7,699 bases of DNA from Gammaproteobacteria bacterium (GCA_030613605.1 JAUWLO010000095.1:1-7699), one strand, 5' to 3'. Shown: positions 1-5,766, numbered from the stretch's first letter. The notes: generated from the sequence alone by a model not told the origin. Numbers and translations: made by a program.

Positions 1-815
1 TGAATCAACTTGGCATTGGTGCGCAAGGGCTTGGGGGGCTTACCACGGTACTGGACATCAAAGTATCGGATTTTCCCACCCATGTTGCGTCCAAACCCGT
101 GGCAATGATTCCCAACTGTGCCGCCACTCGCCACATACACTTCACCCTGGACGGCAGCGGCCCAGTCAATCTACCCACACCCAATTTAAAAGACTGGCCG
201 GAAATAGCGCTCGCCGGCAAAGAAACCGCGCGCCAGATTAACCTCGACACCATTACCCGTGACGACATCGCCCAATGGCAACCCGGCGAGACCCTGTTGC
301 TTTCAGGCAAACTGCTCACCGGTCGTGATGCCGCCCACAAACGTCTGGTGGATCTACTCGATAAAGGTGAACCATTACCTGAAGGCGTCGATTTGAAAAA
401 TCGATTTATCTACTACGTAGGCCCAGTCGATGCAGTACGTGACGAAGCCGTGGGCCCAGCCGGCCCCACCACCGCCACTCGCATGGACAAATTTACCGAT
501 ACCATCCTGGAAAAAACCGGTCTGATGGGCATGGTGGGCAAGGCCGAACGTGGTCCCGAGGCTATCAAAAGCATCAAAGACCATGGCGCGGTTTATCTTA
601 TCGCCACCGGCGGGGCCGCTTATCTGGTATCGAAGGCGATTCGCTCATCCAAAGTTATCGCCTTCCCGGAACTGGGCATGGAGGCGATTCACGAATTCGT
701 GGTGGAAGACATGCCGGTCACCGTAGCTGTGGACACCAAAGGACATTCAGTACATCTAACAGGACCAGCGGAATGGCAGGCCAGGATTGCGGGGATTCCC
801 ATCACCTCAAAATAA
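1..815 (+). CDS. fumA: Class I fumarate hydratase, C-terminal part (5' end outside window)
   Basis: Iron-sulfur (class I, FumA/FumB-type) fumarase, which interconverts fumarate and malate in the TCA cycle in the cytoplasm. The reading frame is open from base 3 and about 270 residues are visible, roughly the second half of a protein usually near 500-550 residues. The left edge reads NQLGIGAQGLGGLTTVLD, followed by IPNCAATRH; both are hallmark blocks of this family, and the Cys at codon 111-113 should be a ligand of the [4Fe-4S] cluster. Further on come GPTTATRMDKFTDTIL and, near the end, FPELGMEAIHEF and GPAEWQARIAGIP, typical of the C-terminal fumarase domain. Related enzymes such as L-tartrate dehydratase share this fold, but the single-chain arrangement and the motifs favour fumarase. 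An ATG at 99 is internal, not the start. The gene ends at TAA, followed by a GC-rich hairpin. The symbol fumA is by family; fumB would be equally valid. Confidence 0.93.
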   Translation, partial: NQLGIGAQGLGGLTTVLDIKVSDFPTHVASKPVAMIPNCAATRHIHFTLDGSGPVNLPTPNLKDWPEIALAGKETARQINLDTITRDDIAQWQPGETLLLSGKLLTGRDAAHKRLVDLLDKGEPLPEGVDLKNRFIYYVGPVDAVRDEAVGPAGPTTATRMDKFTDTILEKTGLMGMVGKAERGPEAIKSIKDHGAVYLIATGGAAYLVSKAIRSSKVIAFPELGMEAIHEFVVEDMPVTVAVDTKGHSVHLTGPAEWQARIAGIPITSK

Positions 816-874
816 CTGTCCGTTCACCAATAATCACACGTCCTTACTATCCTTCCGTATTGTACCCAGGCAAC

Positions 875-901
875 AAAAAGGGCCCGCTTAGCGGGCCCTT
901 T
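875..901. terminator. Bidirectional rho-independent terminator
   Basis: A perfect 11-bp stem (877-887 with 891-901) closes a 3-nt loop TTA. The arms read AAAGGGCCCGC and GCGGGCCCTTT. Read on the minus strand the stem is followed by five T; on the plus strand only the three T of the arm are present. It lies between the convergent fumarase and small secreted-protein genes and can stop transcription from both sides, more strongly from the right. Confidence 0.88.
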
Positions 902-934
902 CAGCATCTCATCCTTAAGACATTAAGCTATAGA

Positions 935-1342
935 TCAATCCAGCTGCACCATCAGTATTTTAAAGTTATTGTCTTTACTCATGGCAATCTGGCGATACAA
1001 CGTTACCGGAGCCTTGCTCACATAAGCCAGGCGCAAAGTCCTTGCCATTTCCTGATTAACCGCACTTGCGGCGCTACTGCCATTGTCGTGAAGTGCCAGG
1101 GTGTAAATCATGCCAGGCCGTGAATCAAGGGTGACCAGCACTTCGGCATGAGCCTTGTTTTTACCCTGACCAAAATTCATTCCCTCAATTTGGACCCGGT
1201 ACAAACTGATCTTTCCCTTGACCTCCACCGAATGTCCATCAGGCTTATCGATTTTCACTGGACTATCTGCCACTGCGACCCCCGCAAACAACAAACCCAG
1301 AGAAACTACCAAACTCATTATGCTGCGTGTAAACGTATCCAT
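935..1342 (-). CDS. Small secreted protein of unknown function
   Basis: A 135-residue protein I do not recognise. The start at 1342 is chosen because a strong Shine-Dalgarno sequence (GGAGGGG) lies 7 nt upstream; a longer frame to 1381 would place that site inside the coding region. The N terminus has a positively charged tip (MDTFTR), a hydrophobic core and a likely signal peptidase I site after AGVAVA, leaving a mature periplasmic or secreted protein of about 110 residues starting DSPVKIDK. The mature part looks beta-rich at first (VEVKGKISLYRVQIEG) and ends with VTLYRQIAMS. It contains no cysteine and no membrane segment. The gene is monocistronic: the bidirectional terminator lies downstream, and its own promoter region holds the four-fold CTTAA array. 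That layout suggests two-component control of a periplasmic stress or envelope protein, which is inference. Confidence 0.8.
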   Translation of the reverse strand: MDTFTRSIMSLVVSLGLLFAGVAVADSPVKIDKPDGHSVEVKGKISLYRVQIEGMNFGQGKNKAHAEVLVTLDSRPGMIYTLALHDNGSSAASAVNQEMARTLRLAYVSKAPVTLYRQIAMSKDNNFKILMVQLD

Positions 1343-1419
1343 TACAAACCCCTCCATTGTTAAAAGTAAACTACAAAACAAACCTTTGCGTCATTGCTAT
1401 TTATGTTTTGTATGGGCAG

Positions 1420-1425
1420 ATAATA
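1420..1425 (-). promoter_or_regulatory. -10 element for the small secreted-protein gene
   Basis: Read on the minus strand the hexamer is TATTAT, five of six matches to TATAAT. It starts 10 bp after the last CTTAA half-site and about 78 bp upstream of the ATG. The spacing between the activator box and the -10 resembles PhoB/PmrA-type promoters, where the response regulator replaces a good -35; no good -35 is visible here. Confidence 0.45.
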
Positions 1426-1435
1426 GAAACTAATC

Positions 1436-1474
1436 CTTAAGCACAACTTAACGAAAACTTAAGAGAGGCTTAAA
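1436..1474 (-). promoter_or_regulatory. Four tandem CTTAA half-sites with exact 11-bp period (OmpR-family regulator array)
   Basis: On the plus strand the half-sites are CTTAAG (1436-1441), CTTAAC (1447-1452), CTTAAG (1458-1463) and CTTAAA (1469-1474), each separated by exactly 5 bp. Known PmrA boxes (TTAA-centred hexamers, 5-bp spacer) and QseB sites (CTTAA-N6-CTTAA) have the same form. Two adjacent dimers could bind. The array lies about 94 bp upstream of the secreted-protein start and just upstream of a TATTAT. The plus-strand side holds only the end of the UPF0114 gene, so the leftward gene is the only evident target. The regulator itself is not in the window. Confidence 0.6.
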
Positions 1475-1535
1475 AAAGAAAAACAACAGGAGAATGAATA
1501 AATATCTGACGAGCCGCAGCAGATGCAGGCCCTGG

Positions 1536-1562
1536 AAAAACAGGGGAAGTTATTTTTCCCTG
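1536..1562 (-). terminator. Rho-independent terminator after the UPF0114 gene
   Basis: On the minus strand, a few bases past the stop, the arms CAGGGAA and TTCCCCTG pair with one bulged C around a short AT loop (1541-1562), followed directly by five T (1536-1540). It ends the leftward LysM-lipoprotein/UPF0114 transcript and insulates it from the array at 1436-1474. Confidence 0.6.
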
Positions 1563-1565
1563 GCC

Positions 1566-2108
1566 TTATTTTGCCGGTGAGCCATGCCCGCTCTTCTCAT
1601 GGGTGAGAAAAAGCGCAACGCCAATGAGGGCAATACCACCAGCGAGGTAAAGCAGATCCATGGGTGTGGCAAAATCCATGCTCACGGCATGCTCGAAGTA
1701 TTTGACGATAAGGATCATCAAGATAACTTTGGCCAGGCGGCCTTTAAGATCATCCAGACTGTGAATAATAAGCACGCTGGATGCTGTTTCGGATGCCTCC
1801 GCCTGTTCAATACGGCTGATGAACAACTCGTACAAACCCAGGGCAAAAATCAACAAGACAGTCCCCAGCAGATAACCATCGATAATTTCCACCACATGGG
1901 TCACCGTGTTACTGCGGAAAACAGCTCGCGCCTCTCCGGTTAGCTCGGGTGACGTGTAATCAACCATATGACCAACCAAAAACCAGGCATCAACGGTGGC
2001 GACAAAAAACATCACAAACGCCGTCGCCAGACTGGCTATCACGGCAAACAATACGACAAAACGACTTTGCCAAAGGGCGCCTTCAAATAAGTGTTCCAGT
2101 TTTTTCAT
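1566..2108 (-). CDS. UPF0114 (YqhA-like) family inner-membrane protein
   Basis: A 180-residue integral membrane protein. Hydrophobic segments lie near residues 17-37, 77-97, 123-141 and 150-168. The block from residue 77, with DGYLLGTVLLI then GLYELFISRIE, followed by HSLDDLKGRLAKVI and a short segment to VKYFEHA, is the signature of the UPF0114/YqhA family, whose molecular role is not established. The N terminus (MKKLEHLFEGALWQSRF) is amphipathic and basic, so it probably faces the cytoplasm; the charged tail ends HEKSGHGSPAK. The start lies 32 bp after the stop of the LysM lipoprotein gene, with no good Shine-Dalgarno, so translation may depend on the upstream gene. A terminator follows. 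Co-transcription with an envelope lipoprotein suggests a role in membrane or cell-wall maintenance, which is inference only. Confidence 0.85.
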   Translation of the reverse strand: MKKLEHLFEGALWQSRFVVLFAVIASLATAFVMFFVATVDAWFLVGHMVDYTSPELTGEARAVFRSNTVTHVVEIIDGYLLGTVLLIFALGLYELFISRIEQAEASETASSVLIIHSLDDLKGRLAKVILMILIVKYFEHAVSMDFATPMDLLYLAGGIALIGVALFLTHEKSGHGSPAK

Positions 2109-2140
2109 ATCAGTTTGTTTTGAAATCCACGTTTCTTTAT

Positions 2141-2977
2141 TTATTTATTCAGATACTGTTGGTCAAACGCATCAACTGGCCCCAGGCTGGGAGCTCCACG
2201 TAATTTGGAATGTTTGATGGCTGCTGCCACCGAGTCCTCGGATGCATTTCGATCAATAATTAAATTCACACCCGTTGCAAGAGCATCAGGACGTTTGATT
2301 TTATCTTTGTTTGCCTTCCACAGCAGCGGCCACATATCTGCATTGCCGTAAACTTCTGGCATTGCCGCGATATCCCACAGGTTATCTTTTTTACTAACGG
2401 TGTACGTGCTTTTTTGTGAAGTGGAAACAGGCTCCGGCATCGCTTGCTCTGCAATGACTGGAATTTCATCTTCCATGATCACAGGCGCTTCAGCCTCTGC
2501 ATCCATCTGTACCTGCAATTCGGCCATGATAATATTGGCGGTATCGTAGGCGACCTTCACCCGGTCATCATTCAATGCAGTTTCTGCCGATTCCAGCCGC
2601 TTTTTTTGATCCGTAACCATTTGATCCATATAGTCTTTACGCAAGCTGGTAATAAGGAATCGGGCATCTCCGCGATAGGATTGCAGCACTGCTGCTTCGG
2701 CCTGTTCTCGCGCCTTGGTTGCCAGATCACGAGCCTCCCGGTACTCGTCCGCGGCCATGGCATTATCGGCCTTATCGAGAATTTTGGTGGTATCACGCCA
2801 GAGATACTTACGTTGTTTTGCGTTAGCGATTGCCACGTCTGCCGCCATGATGGCGCTGGCTGCATCAGCAGCGGTAACTGGGGGCGCTGGTGTCTCTGCC
2901 TGTTCTGGCCATGCCGAGCAACCCGCCAGTAGCACCACACTCAAAGCCAACAATATGATTTGGTTGTGTTTTTTCAT
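2141..2977 (-). CDS. LysM-domain lipoprotein with N-terminal helical DUF4398-like region
   Basis: A 278-residue predicted lipoprotein. MKKHNQIILLALSVVLLAGC is a lipoprotein signal with the lipobox LAGC (Cys20); Ser at +2 predicts sorting to the outer membrane. Residues about 38-155 are alanine- and charge-rich helices (AASAIMAADVAIANAK, then EYREARDLATKAREQAEAAV) resembling DUF4398. A Glu/Pro-rich linker (about 160-190) leads to a C-terminal LysM domain at about 191-242, with YTVSKKDNLWDIA at its start and a GVNLIID end. LysM binds N-acetylglucosamine-containing glycan, so the protein probably tethers the outer membrane to peptidoglycan. The start is fixed by a strong Shine-Dalgarno GGAGG (minus strand, near 2985-2989) 7 nt before the ATG. 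The UPF0114 gene follows after 32 bp, so the two are likely co-transcribed. No enzyme domain is visible, so it is more likely structural or an assembly factor than a hydrolase. Confidence 0.88.
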   Translation of the reverse strand: MKKHNQIILLALSVVLLAGCSAWPEQAETPAPPVTAADAASAIMAADVAIANAKQRKYLWRDTTKILDKADNAMAADEYREARDLATKAREQAEAAVLQSYRGDARFLITSLRKDYMDQMVTDQKKRLESAETALNDDRVKVAYDTANIIMAELQVQMDAEAEAPVIMEDEIPVIAEQAMPEPVSTSQKSTYTVSKKDNLWDIAAMPEVYGNADMWPLLWKANKDKIKRPDALATGVNLIIDRNASEDSVAAAIKHSKLRGAPSLGPVDAFDQQYLNK

Positions 2978-3038
2978 TACCTCACCTCCAATGGAGAAGC
3001 TACAATTCTGAATTCAGCCTATGAAACGTCACTTTTGG

Positions 3039-3075
3039 AAAAAACTTAAGATTTTTTAAGGACTTAAGGTTTAAA
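3039..3075 (-). promoter_or_regulatory. CTTAAG-rich spacer: possible regulator sites or weak terminator
   Basis: Between the two lipoprotein genes are CTTAAG (3045-3050), TTTAAG (3055-3060), CTTAAG (3063-3068) and TTTAAA (3070-3075). Spacing is 10, 8 and 7 bp, not the regular 11 bp of the array at 1436. Because CTTAAG is self-complementary, the outer copies can also pair on the minus strand and are followed by six T, so this may be a weak AT-rich terminator for the small lipoprotein gene. The sequence does not decide between the two. Confidence 0.35.
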
Positions 3076-3123
3076 AGAAAGTCAGATGGCCTGCCTATAA
3101 TTTCAGGGGCTAAATACAGAAAT

Positions 3124-3414
3124 CTATTCGTTCAGCGCCTTGTCCTGAGCCATTACAGCCTTATCACGGGCAGCCCTGGCATTATCTTTCGCCAGACTAT
3201 AGTCGCCATCTTCAAGGGCCTTTTCCGCATCTTTTAGCAGCCCTTCCGCTGATTCAAGATCTTTTGCAGCACGAGTATCTGCACCTGCCTTTCGGGCAGC
3301 CTCCACAGCCTGACGTGCATTGCTCATTTCCTGAACCGGCATACCGGTGCATGCTGTCATTAGCAACATCAAAACAAGCAAAGAACTTTTTAAGAGATAA
3401 GATTTAGTGTTCAT
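3124..3414 (-). CDS. Small DUF4398-like lipoprotein
   Basis: A 96-residue predicted lipoprotein. With the ATG at 3414 the N terminus is MNTKSYLLKS, then a hydrophobic stretch ending LLMTAC with the lipidated Cys at 22; Thr at +2 predicts outer-membrane sorting. An in-frame ATG at 3423 would add only three residues, and longer forms would put hydrophilic sequence ahead of the signal. No start has a clear Shine-Dalgarno. The mature part (about 29-95) is almost entirely charged, alanine-rich helix: ARQAVEAARKAGADTRAAKD, then SAEGLLKDAEKALEDGDYSL. This is the DUF4398 pattern and is related in style to residues 38-100 of the LysM lipoprotein next door, so the two may be duplicated or may assemble together. 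Small helical lipoproteins of this type are often found near OmpA-like or peptidoglycan-linked proteins; the function here is not known. Confidence 0.8.
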   Translation of the reverse strand: MNTKSYLLKSSLLVLMLLMTACTGMPVQEMSNARQAVEAARKAGADTRAAKDLESAEGLLKDAEKALEDGDYSLAKDNARAARDKAVMAQDKALNE

Positions 3415-3526
3415 TGGATCCATAAGGCCAGCTTTGCTGTGCCCAGTCGAGATCAACGTAGCACCGGCCTAAAAAGCTGTCAAGACAAGCCCCATCAGGG
3501 ATTCAGGGCGACTCTTAAGAAGACTC

Positions 3527-3562
3527 ATTGTAGGCGACAATGGGTACAGTCGCCGATACAAT
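3527..3562. promoter_or_regulatory. Inverted repeat overlapping divergent promoters
   Basis: Left arm ATTGTA-GGCGAC (3527-3538) and right arm GTCGCC-GA-TACAAT (3549-3562) form a 12-bp stem interrupted by one 2-nt bulge, with a 10-nt centre. A second, shorter repeat, CATTGT/ACAATG (3526-3531 and 3537-3542, 5-bp spacer), overlaps the left arm. TACAAT in the right arm is a five-of-six -10 for arsC, with GCGACA (3534-3539) 17 bp upstream as a possible -35; the left arm gives a TACAAT on the minus strand toward the small lipoprotein. No T-run follows, so it is not a terminator. It is best read as an operator covering two back-to-back promoters, or as a 5'-leader hairpin. Confidence 0.5.
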
Positions 3563-3605
3563 CCGCAGATAACCTTTAAAACCTGATTTTCAAAAAGCAC
3601 TACCC

Positions 3606-3610
3606 AGGAG
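3606..3610 (+). promoter_or_regulatory. Ribosome binding site setting the GTG start of arsC
   Basis: AGGAG lies 9 nt before GTG at 3620. No ATG is available before the catalytic HNPQC motif, so this site fixes the GTG start. Confidence 0.75.
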
Positions 3611-3619
3611 ATAACGAAC

Positions 3620-3967
3620 GTGTCAGTCACTATTTACCATAATCCCCAATGTTCAAAATGCCGAACAACTCTGCAGCTCCTGCAAGATAAAAAATTAGAA
3701 CCCACCGTGGTGGAATATCTCAAAACACCACCCGATGCGAAAACCCTGGATGAACTGCTCACAAAACTTGGCATGGAACCACGTGACCTAATGCGCAAAC
3801 ACGAAGCCGAATACAAAGATAATAACCTGGACAATGAAAGCCTCAGCCGGGATCAACTCATTCAGGCCATGATCGATTTTCCCAAACTTATCGAACGACC
3901 TATCGTTGTTGCCAACGGCAAAGTTGCCATTGGCCGCCCGGTAGAAAACGTACTGGATATTCTCTGA
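3620..3967 (+). CDS. arsC: ArsC-family arsenate reductase (YfgD-like, glutaredoxin-dependent type)
   Basis: A 115-residue cytoplasmic protein of the ArsC/Spx thioredoxin-like family. The catalytic loop HNPQCSKCR places the nucleophile at Cys11. Arg59, Arg93 (ERPIVV) and Arg106 (GRPVE) sit at the spacing of the E. coli ArsC oxyanion-binding arginines 60, 94 and 107 relative to Cys12, so the reductase site looks complete. Overall wording (FPKLIERPIVVANGK and IGRPVENVLDIL) is closest to YfgD, a chromosomal homologue whose arsenate activity is less certain than that of plasmid ArsC. An extra Cys14, three residues after the nucleophile, is noteworthy. No arsR or arsB is nearby, so a housekeeping redox role is as likely as arsenic detoxification. 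The start is GTG with AGGAG 9 nt upstream. The wrbA ATG follows the stop after 2 nt, implying translational coupling. Confidence 0.9.
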   Translation: MSVTIYHNPQCSKCRTTLQLLQDKKLEPTVVEYLKTPPDAKTLDELLTKLGMEPRDLMRKHEAEYKDNNLDNESLSRDQLIQAMIDFPKLIERPIVVANGKVAIGRPVENVLDIL

Positions 3968-3969
3968 CA

Positions 3970-4578
3970 ATGGCTAATATAAAAATGGCCGACATACTGG
4001 TTCTTTATTACAGCCGTCATGGCTCCACTCACGAAATGGCGCAACTGGTATCGCGAGGCATTGAAGAAGTCCCCGGAGCACAGGCACGACTGCGAACCGT
4101 GCCGCCTGTGTCGACAATTTGCGAAGCCACCGCAGATGACATTCCCGCAGAAGGTCCACCCTATGCAACACATGAAGACCTGCGTGAATGCATCGGTCTC
4201 ATTCTGGGAAGCCCAACTCGTTTTGGCAACATCGCCTCACCATTGAAGTATTTTTTTGATGGTACCAGCGACCTCTGGTTATCCGGTGCACTGGCAGGCA
4301 AACCTGCTGCCGTATTCACCTCAACTTCCAGCATGCACGGCGGACAGGAAAGCACATTATTATCCATGGCTTTGCCACTCATACATCACGGCATGCTGTT
4401 TACCGGCCTGCCCTATTCCGAAACCGACCTGATGCACACCAGCACTGGCGGCACACCCTATGGTGCAAGTCATCTTGCTGGTGATGACAGTAAACGTGCT
4501 CTAAGCGAAGAAGAAAAAAGGTTATGCAAGGCATTAGGGAAACGAGTTGCCGAAGCCGCGGTTAAGTTAGCGGGATAA
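3970..4578 (+). CDS. wrbA: WrbA-family NAD(P)H:quinone oxidoreductase (flavodoxin-like)
   Basis: A 202-residue flavodoxin-fold protein close to the usual WrbA length of about 200. WrbA enzymes bind FMN, form tetramers and reduce quinones by two electrons with NAD(P)H, limiting redox cycling at the cytoplasmic face. FMN-phosphate loop YYSRHGSTHEMA is near residues 13-24; GSPTRFGNIASPLKYFFDG follows at 80-98, the FMN-side TSTSSMHGGQEST at 117-129, and GTPYGASHLAG at 161-171. All are characteristic WrbA blocks. The start is ATG 2 nt after the arsC stop, without a visible Shine-Dalgarno; a second ATG at 3985 would shorten the N terminus by five residues and is equally possible. Co-transcription with arsC fits a shared oxidative or metalloid-stress role. 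The 73-bp spacer to the convergent lipoprotein gene has no convincing terminator. Confidence 0.93.
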   Translation: MANIKMADILVLYYSRHGSTHEMAQLVSRGIEEVPGAQARLRTVPPVSTICEATADDIPAEGPPYATHEDLRECIGLILGSPTRFGNIASPLKYFFDGTSDLWLSGALAGKPAAVFTSTSSMHGGQESTLLSMALPLIHHGMLFTGLPYSETDLMHTSTGGTPYGASHLAGDDSKRALSEEEKRLCKALGKRVAEAAVKLAG

Positions 4579-4651
4579 CAATTCGTATATTTCATTAAAA
4601 ATTCCCAACGACCGCTTTGCAGTGCGATTTCATGCTTTATATATATCCGTC

Positions 4652-5542
4652 TTACATAACTTCCGAAGTTTTATCTGTTGATGTGGAAAGATCATTAAGC
4701 ATTTTCTGCATATCAGCCTGAAATACCTCTTGCCATTCTAGCCATTGCTGCTTGAACTCTCCGACACCTTCATCATCCATTGACTGAAGCTTCTGTTGCG
4801 CTTTACCAACGCTTATACTCCCGTCAGCGATAGACTGTATGCTTGGCTGGGAAAGCTTTTCACTCTCGTTACCAAGGTCGACAGCAACTTCCCTCAGCTT
4901 TTGCCTGTCTTTATCAGAAAGATTATTTTTCCGTTCCTTCAAAGCACGTTGGATAGATTCCACCAATTCATCGATGCTCCTACGAAGGTCATCACCATAT
5001 CTCTGGATACTTTCTGACGTCTGTTGACCGATTGAGGCAGAAAATTCCTCTAATTTTTCACTCATGCGCCCCATTTCTGCACTAAAGGCCTTAGAAGAAG
5101 ATTCAAACTGGTCCGATATTTTATTACCCAGCTGATCGAGTTGCCCGAATAATTTTGCGATTGCATCACCTCGCAACTCCTCGCCTGTACGGACATAATC
5201 GACCTTCCACTCGTCGCCCTGATGAACCAGATAGGTTACGAATTTCCTGTTATTCGTGCCGGAACTGTCCAACCTGGAGAGTTTGGAAACAATACTTGCC
5301 TCATCTCCATCGATTATCACCTTCCCCCAGGATGCCTGGAATCCACTCCAGTCCTGAGAAAAACCGTCGTAAACCTGTGGATCAATAAGCGTGGAATATT
5401 TAACAACATCTTGAGCATTATTGTGGATCACGGACTCCCAGAAGGACTGCGCAACGTCTTGCGGTGTGCTCTTTGCGAAACAGCCCGAGAGGAATAACAT
5501 CAGGCATATCAGCCCGACATTATATAGGTGAGATATTTTCAT
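4652..5542 (-). CDS. Lipoprotein with NTF2-like (DUF4878-like) domain and long coiled coil
   Basis: A 296-residue predicted lipoprotein of unknown role. MKISHLYNVG and a hydrophobic core end in the lipobox LSGC (Cys21), with Phe at +2 predicting outer-membrane sorting. Residues about 26-120 (STPQDVAQSFWESVIHNNAQ near the start, then SWGKVIIDGDEASIV, ending GDEWKVDYVRTGEEL) look like the NTF2-like/DUF4878 fold common in lipoproteins. Residues about 125-230 are charged heptad-like helix (LFGQLDQLGNKISDQFE; SEKLEEFSASIGQQ; RSIDELVESIQRALKERKNN), probably a coiled coil reaching into the periplasm. The tail is again helical (GEFKQQWLEWQEVFQADMQK). The start at 5542 is the only Met ahead of the signal; the Shine-Dalgarno is weak (GAGAAA). 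A good sigma-70-like promoter lies 33 bp upstream. It is divergent from the membrane kinase, so it could be a periplasmic sensor or partner of that kinase; this is inference. Confidence 0.82.
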   Translation of the reverse strand: MKISHLYNVGLICLMLFLSGCFAKSTPQDVAQSFWESVIHNNAQDVVKYSTLIDPQVYDGFSQDWSGFQASWGKVIIDGDEASIVSKLSRLDSSGTNNRKFVTYLVHQGDEWKVDYVRTGEELRGDAIAKLFGQLDQLGNKISDQFESSSKAFSAEMGRMSEKLEEFSASIGQQTSESIQRYGDDLRRSIDELVESIQRALKERKNNLSDKDRQKLREVAVDLGNESEKLSQPSIQSIADGSISVGKAQQKLQSMDDEGVGEFKQQWLEWQEVFQADMQKMLNDLSTSTDKTSEVM

Positions 5543-5575
5543 TAAAGTTTCTCTATACGGTGGTGGATCAGAATG

Positions 5576-5603
5576 ATTATAACGTTTTTTATCCGCGGGT
5601 CAG
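5576..5603 (-). promoter_or_regulatory. Sigma-70-type promoter for the coiled-coil lipoprotein gene
   Basis: On the minus strand a perfect -10 TATAAT (5576-5581) follows CTGACC (5598-5603, four of six matches to TTGACA) after 16 bp. Transcription would start near 5568, giving a leader of about 26 nt before the ATG at 5542. Confidence 0.65.
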
Positions 5604-5616
5604 GCTTGTGAACCAG

Positions 5617-5634
5617 AGAACTTGCCTAAGTTCT
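5617..5634. promoter_or_regulatory. 18-bp perfect inverted repeat upstream of the lipoprotein promoter
   Basis: The arms AGAACTT and AAGTTCT flank GCCT. The repeat is centred about 57 bp upstream of the predicted lipoprotein transcription start, a usual place for an activator dimer. On the plus strand it is followed by three further T and could be a weak hairpin, but no plus-strand gene ends there. Confidence 0.4.
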
Positions 5635-5766
5635 TTTCGCGGGCCTGTTGAAGATACTTAGTTAGAATAGCTTTGCCACTTATCTTTGGGCATTTTTAAC
5701 TCTATACCTAAAACTTGCATACCAATGGAAATATAAAATGCATTTTACCCTTTAGAAAAATAGCCA

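Noticed and set aside
914..927. Two TTAAG motifs near the end of the secreted-protein gene as another regulator site
   Set aside because: They are 8 bp apart, just past a gene end with no promoter to control; chance occurrence is likely.
773..1123. Plus-strand 116-codon frame overlapping the fumarase end and running antisense to the secreted-protein gene
   Set aside because: It crosses the terminator hairpin, has no Shine-Dalgarno and reads like the shadow of real genes on both sides.
1343..1381. Longer N terminus for the small secreted protein (start at 1381)
   Set aside because: It would bury the strong Shine-Dalgarno (GGAGGGG) and add residues ahead of a complete signal peptide.
1494..1580. 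28-codon plus-strand frame starting MNKYLTSR with AGGAG upstream
   Set aside because: Only 1 nt separates AGGAG from the ATG, the frame runs through the terminator hairpin and into the antisense end of the UPF0114 gene, and its composition is not protein-like.
2444..2932. 162-codon plus-strand frame antisense to the LysM lipoprotein
   Set aside because: Cys/His/Phe-rich, irregular composition typical of antisense frames; the opposite strand encodes a clear lipoprotein with LysM.
3415..3456. Extended start (TTG at 3456) for the small lipoprotein
   Set aside because: It adds hydrophilic residues before the lipoprotein signal, uses a rare start codon and has no ribosome site.
4579..4651. Search for a terminator between wrbA and the convergent lipoprotein gene
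   Set aside because: Only a 3-bp CGC/GCG pairing was found; nothing that can be supported.
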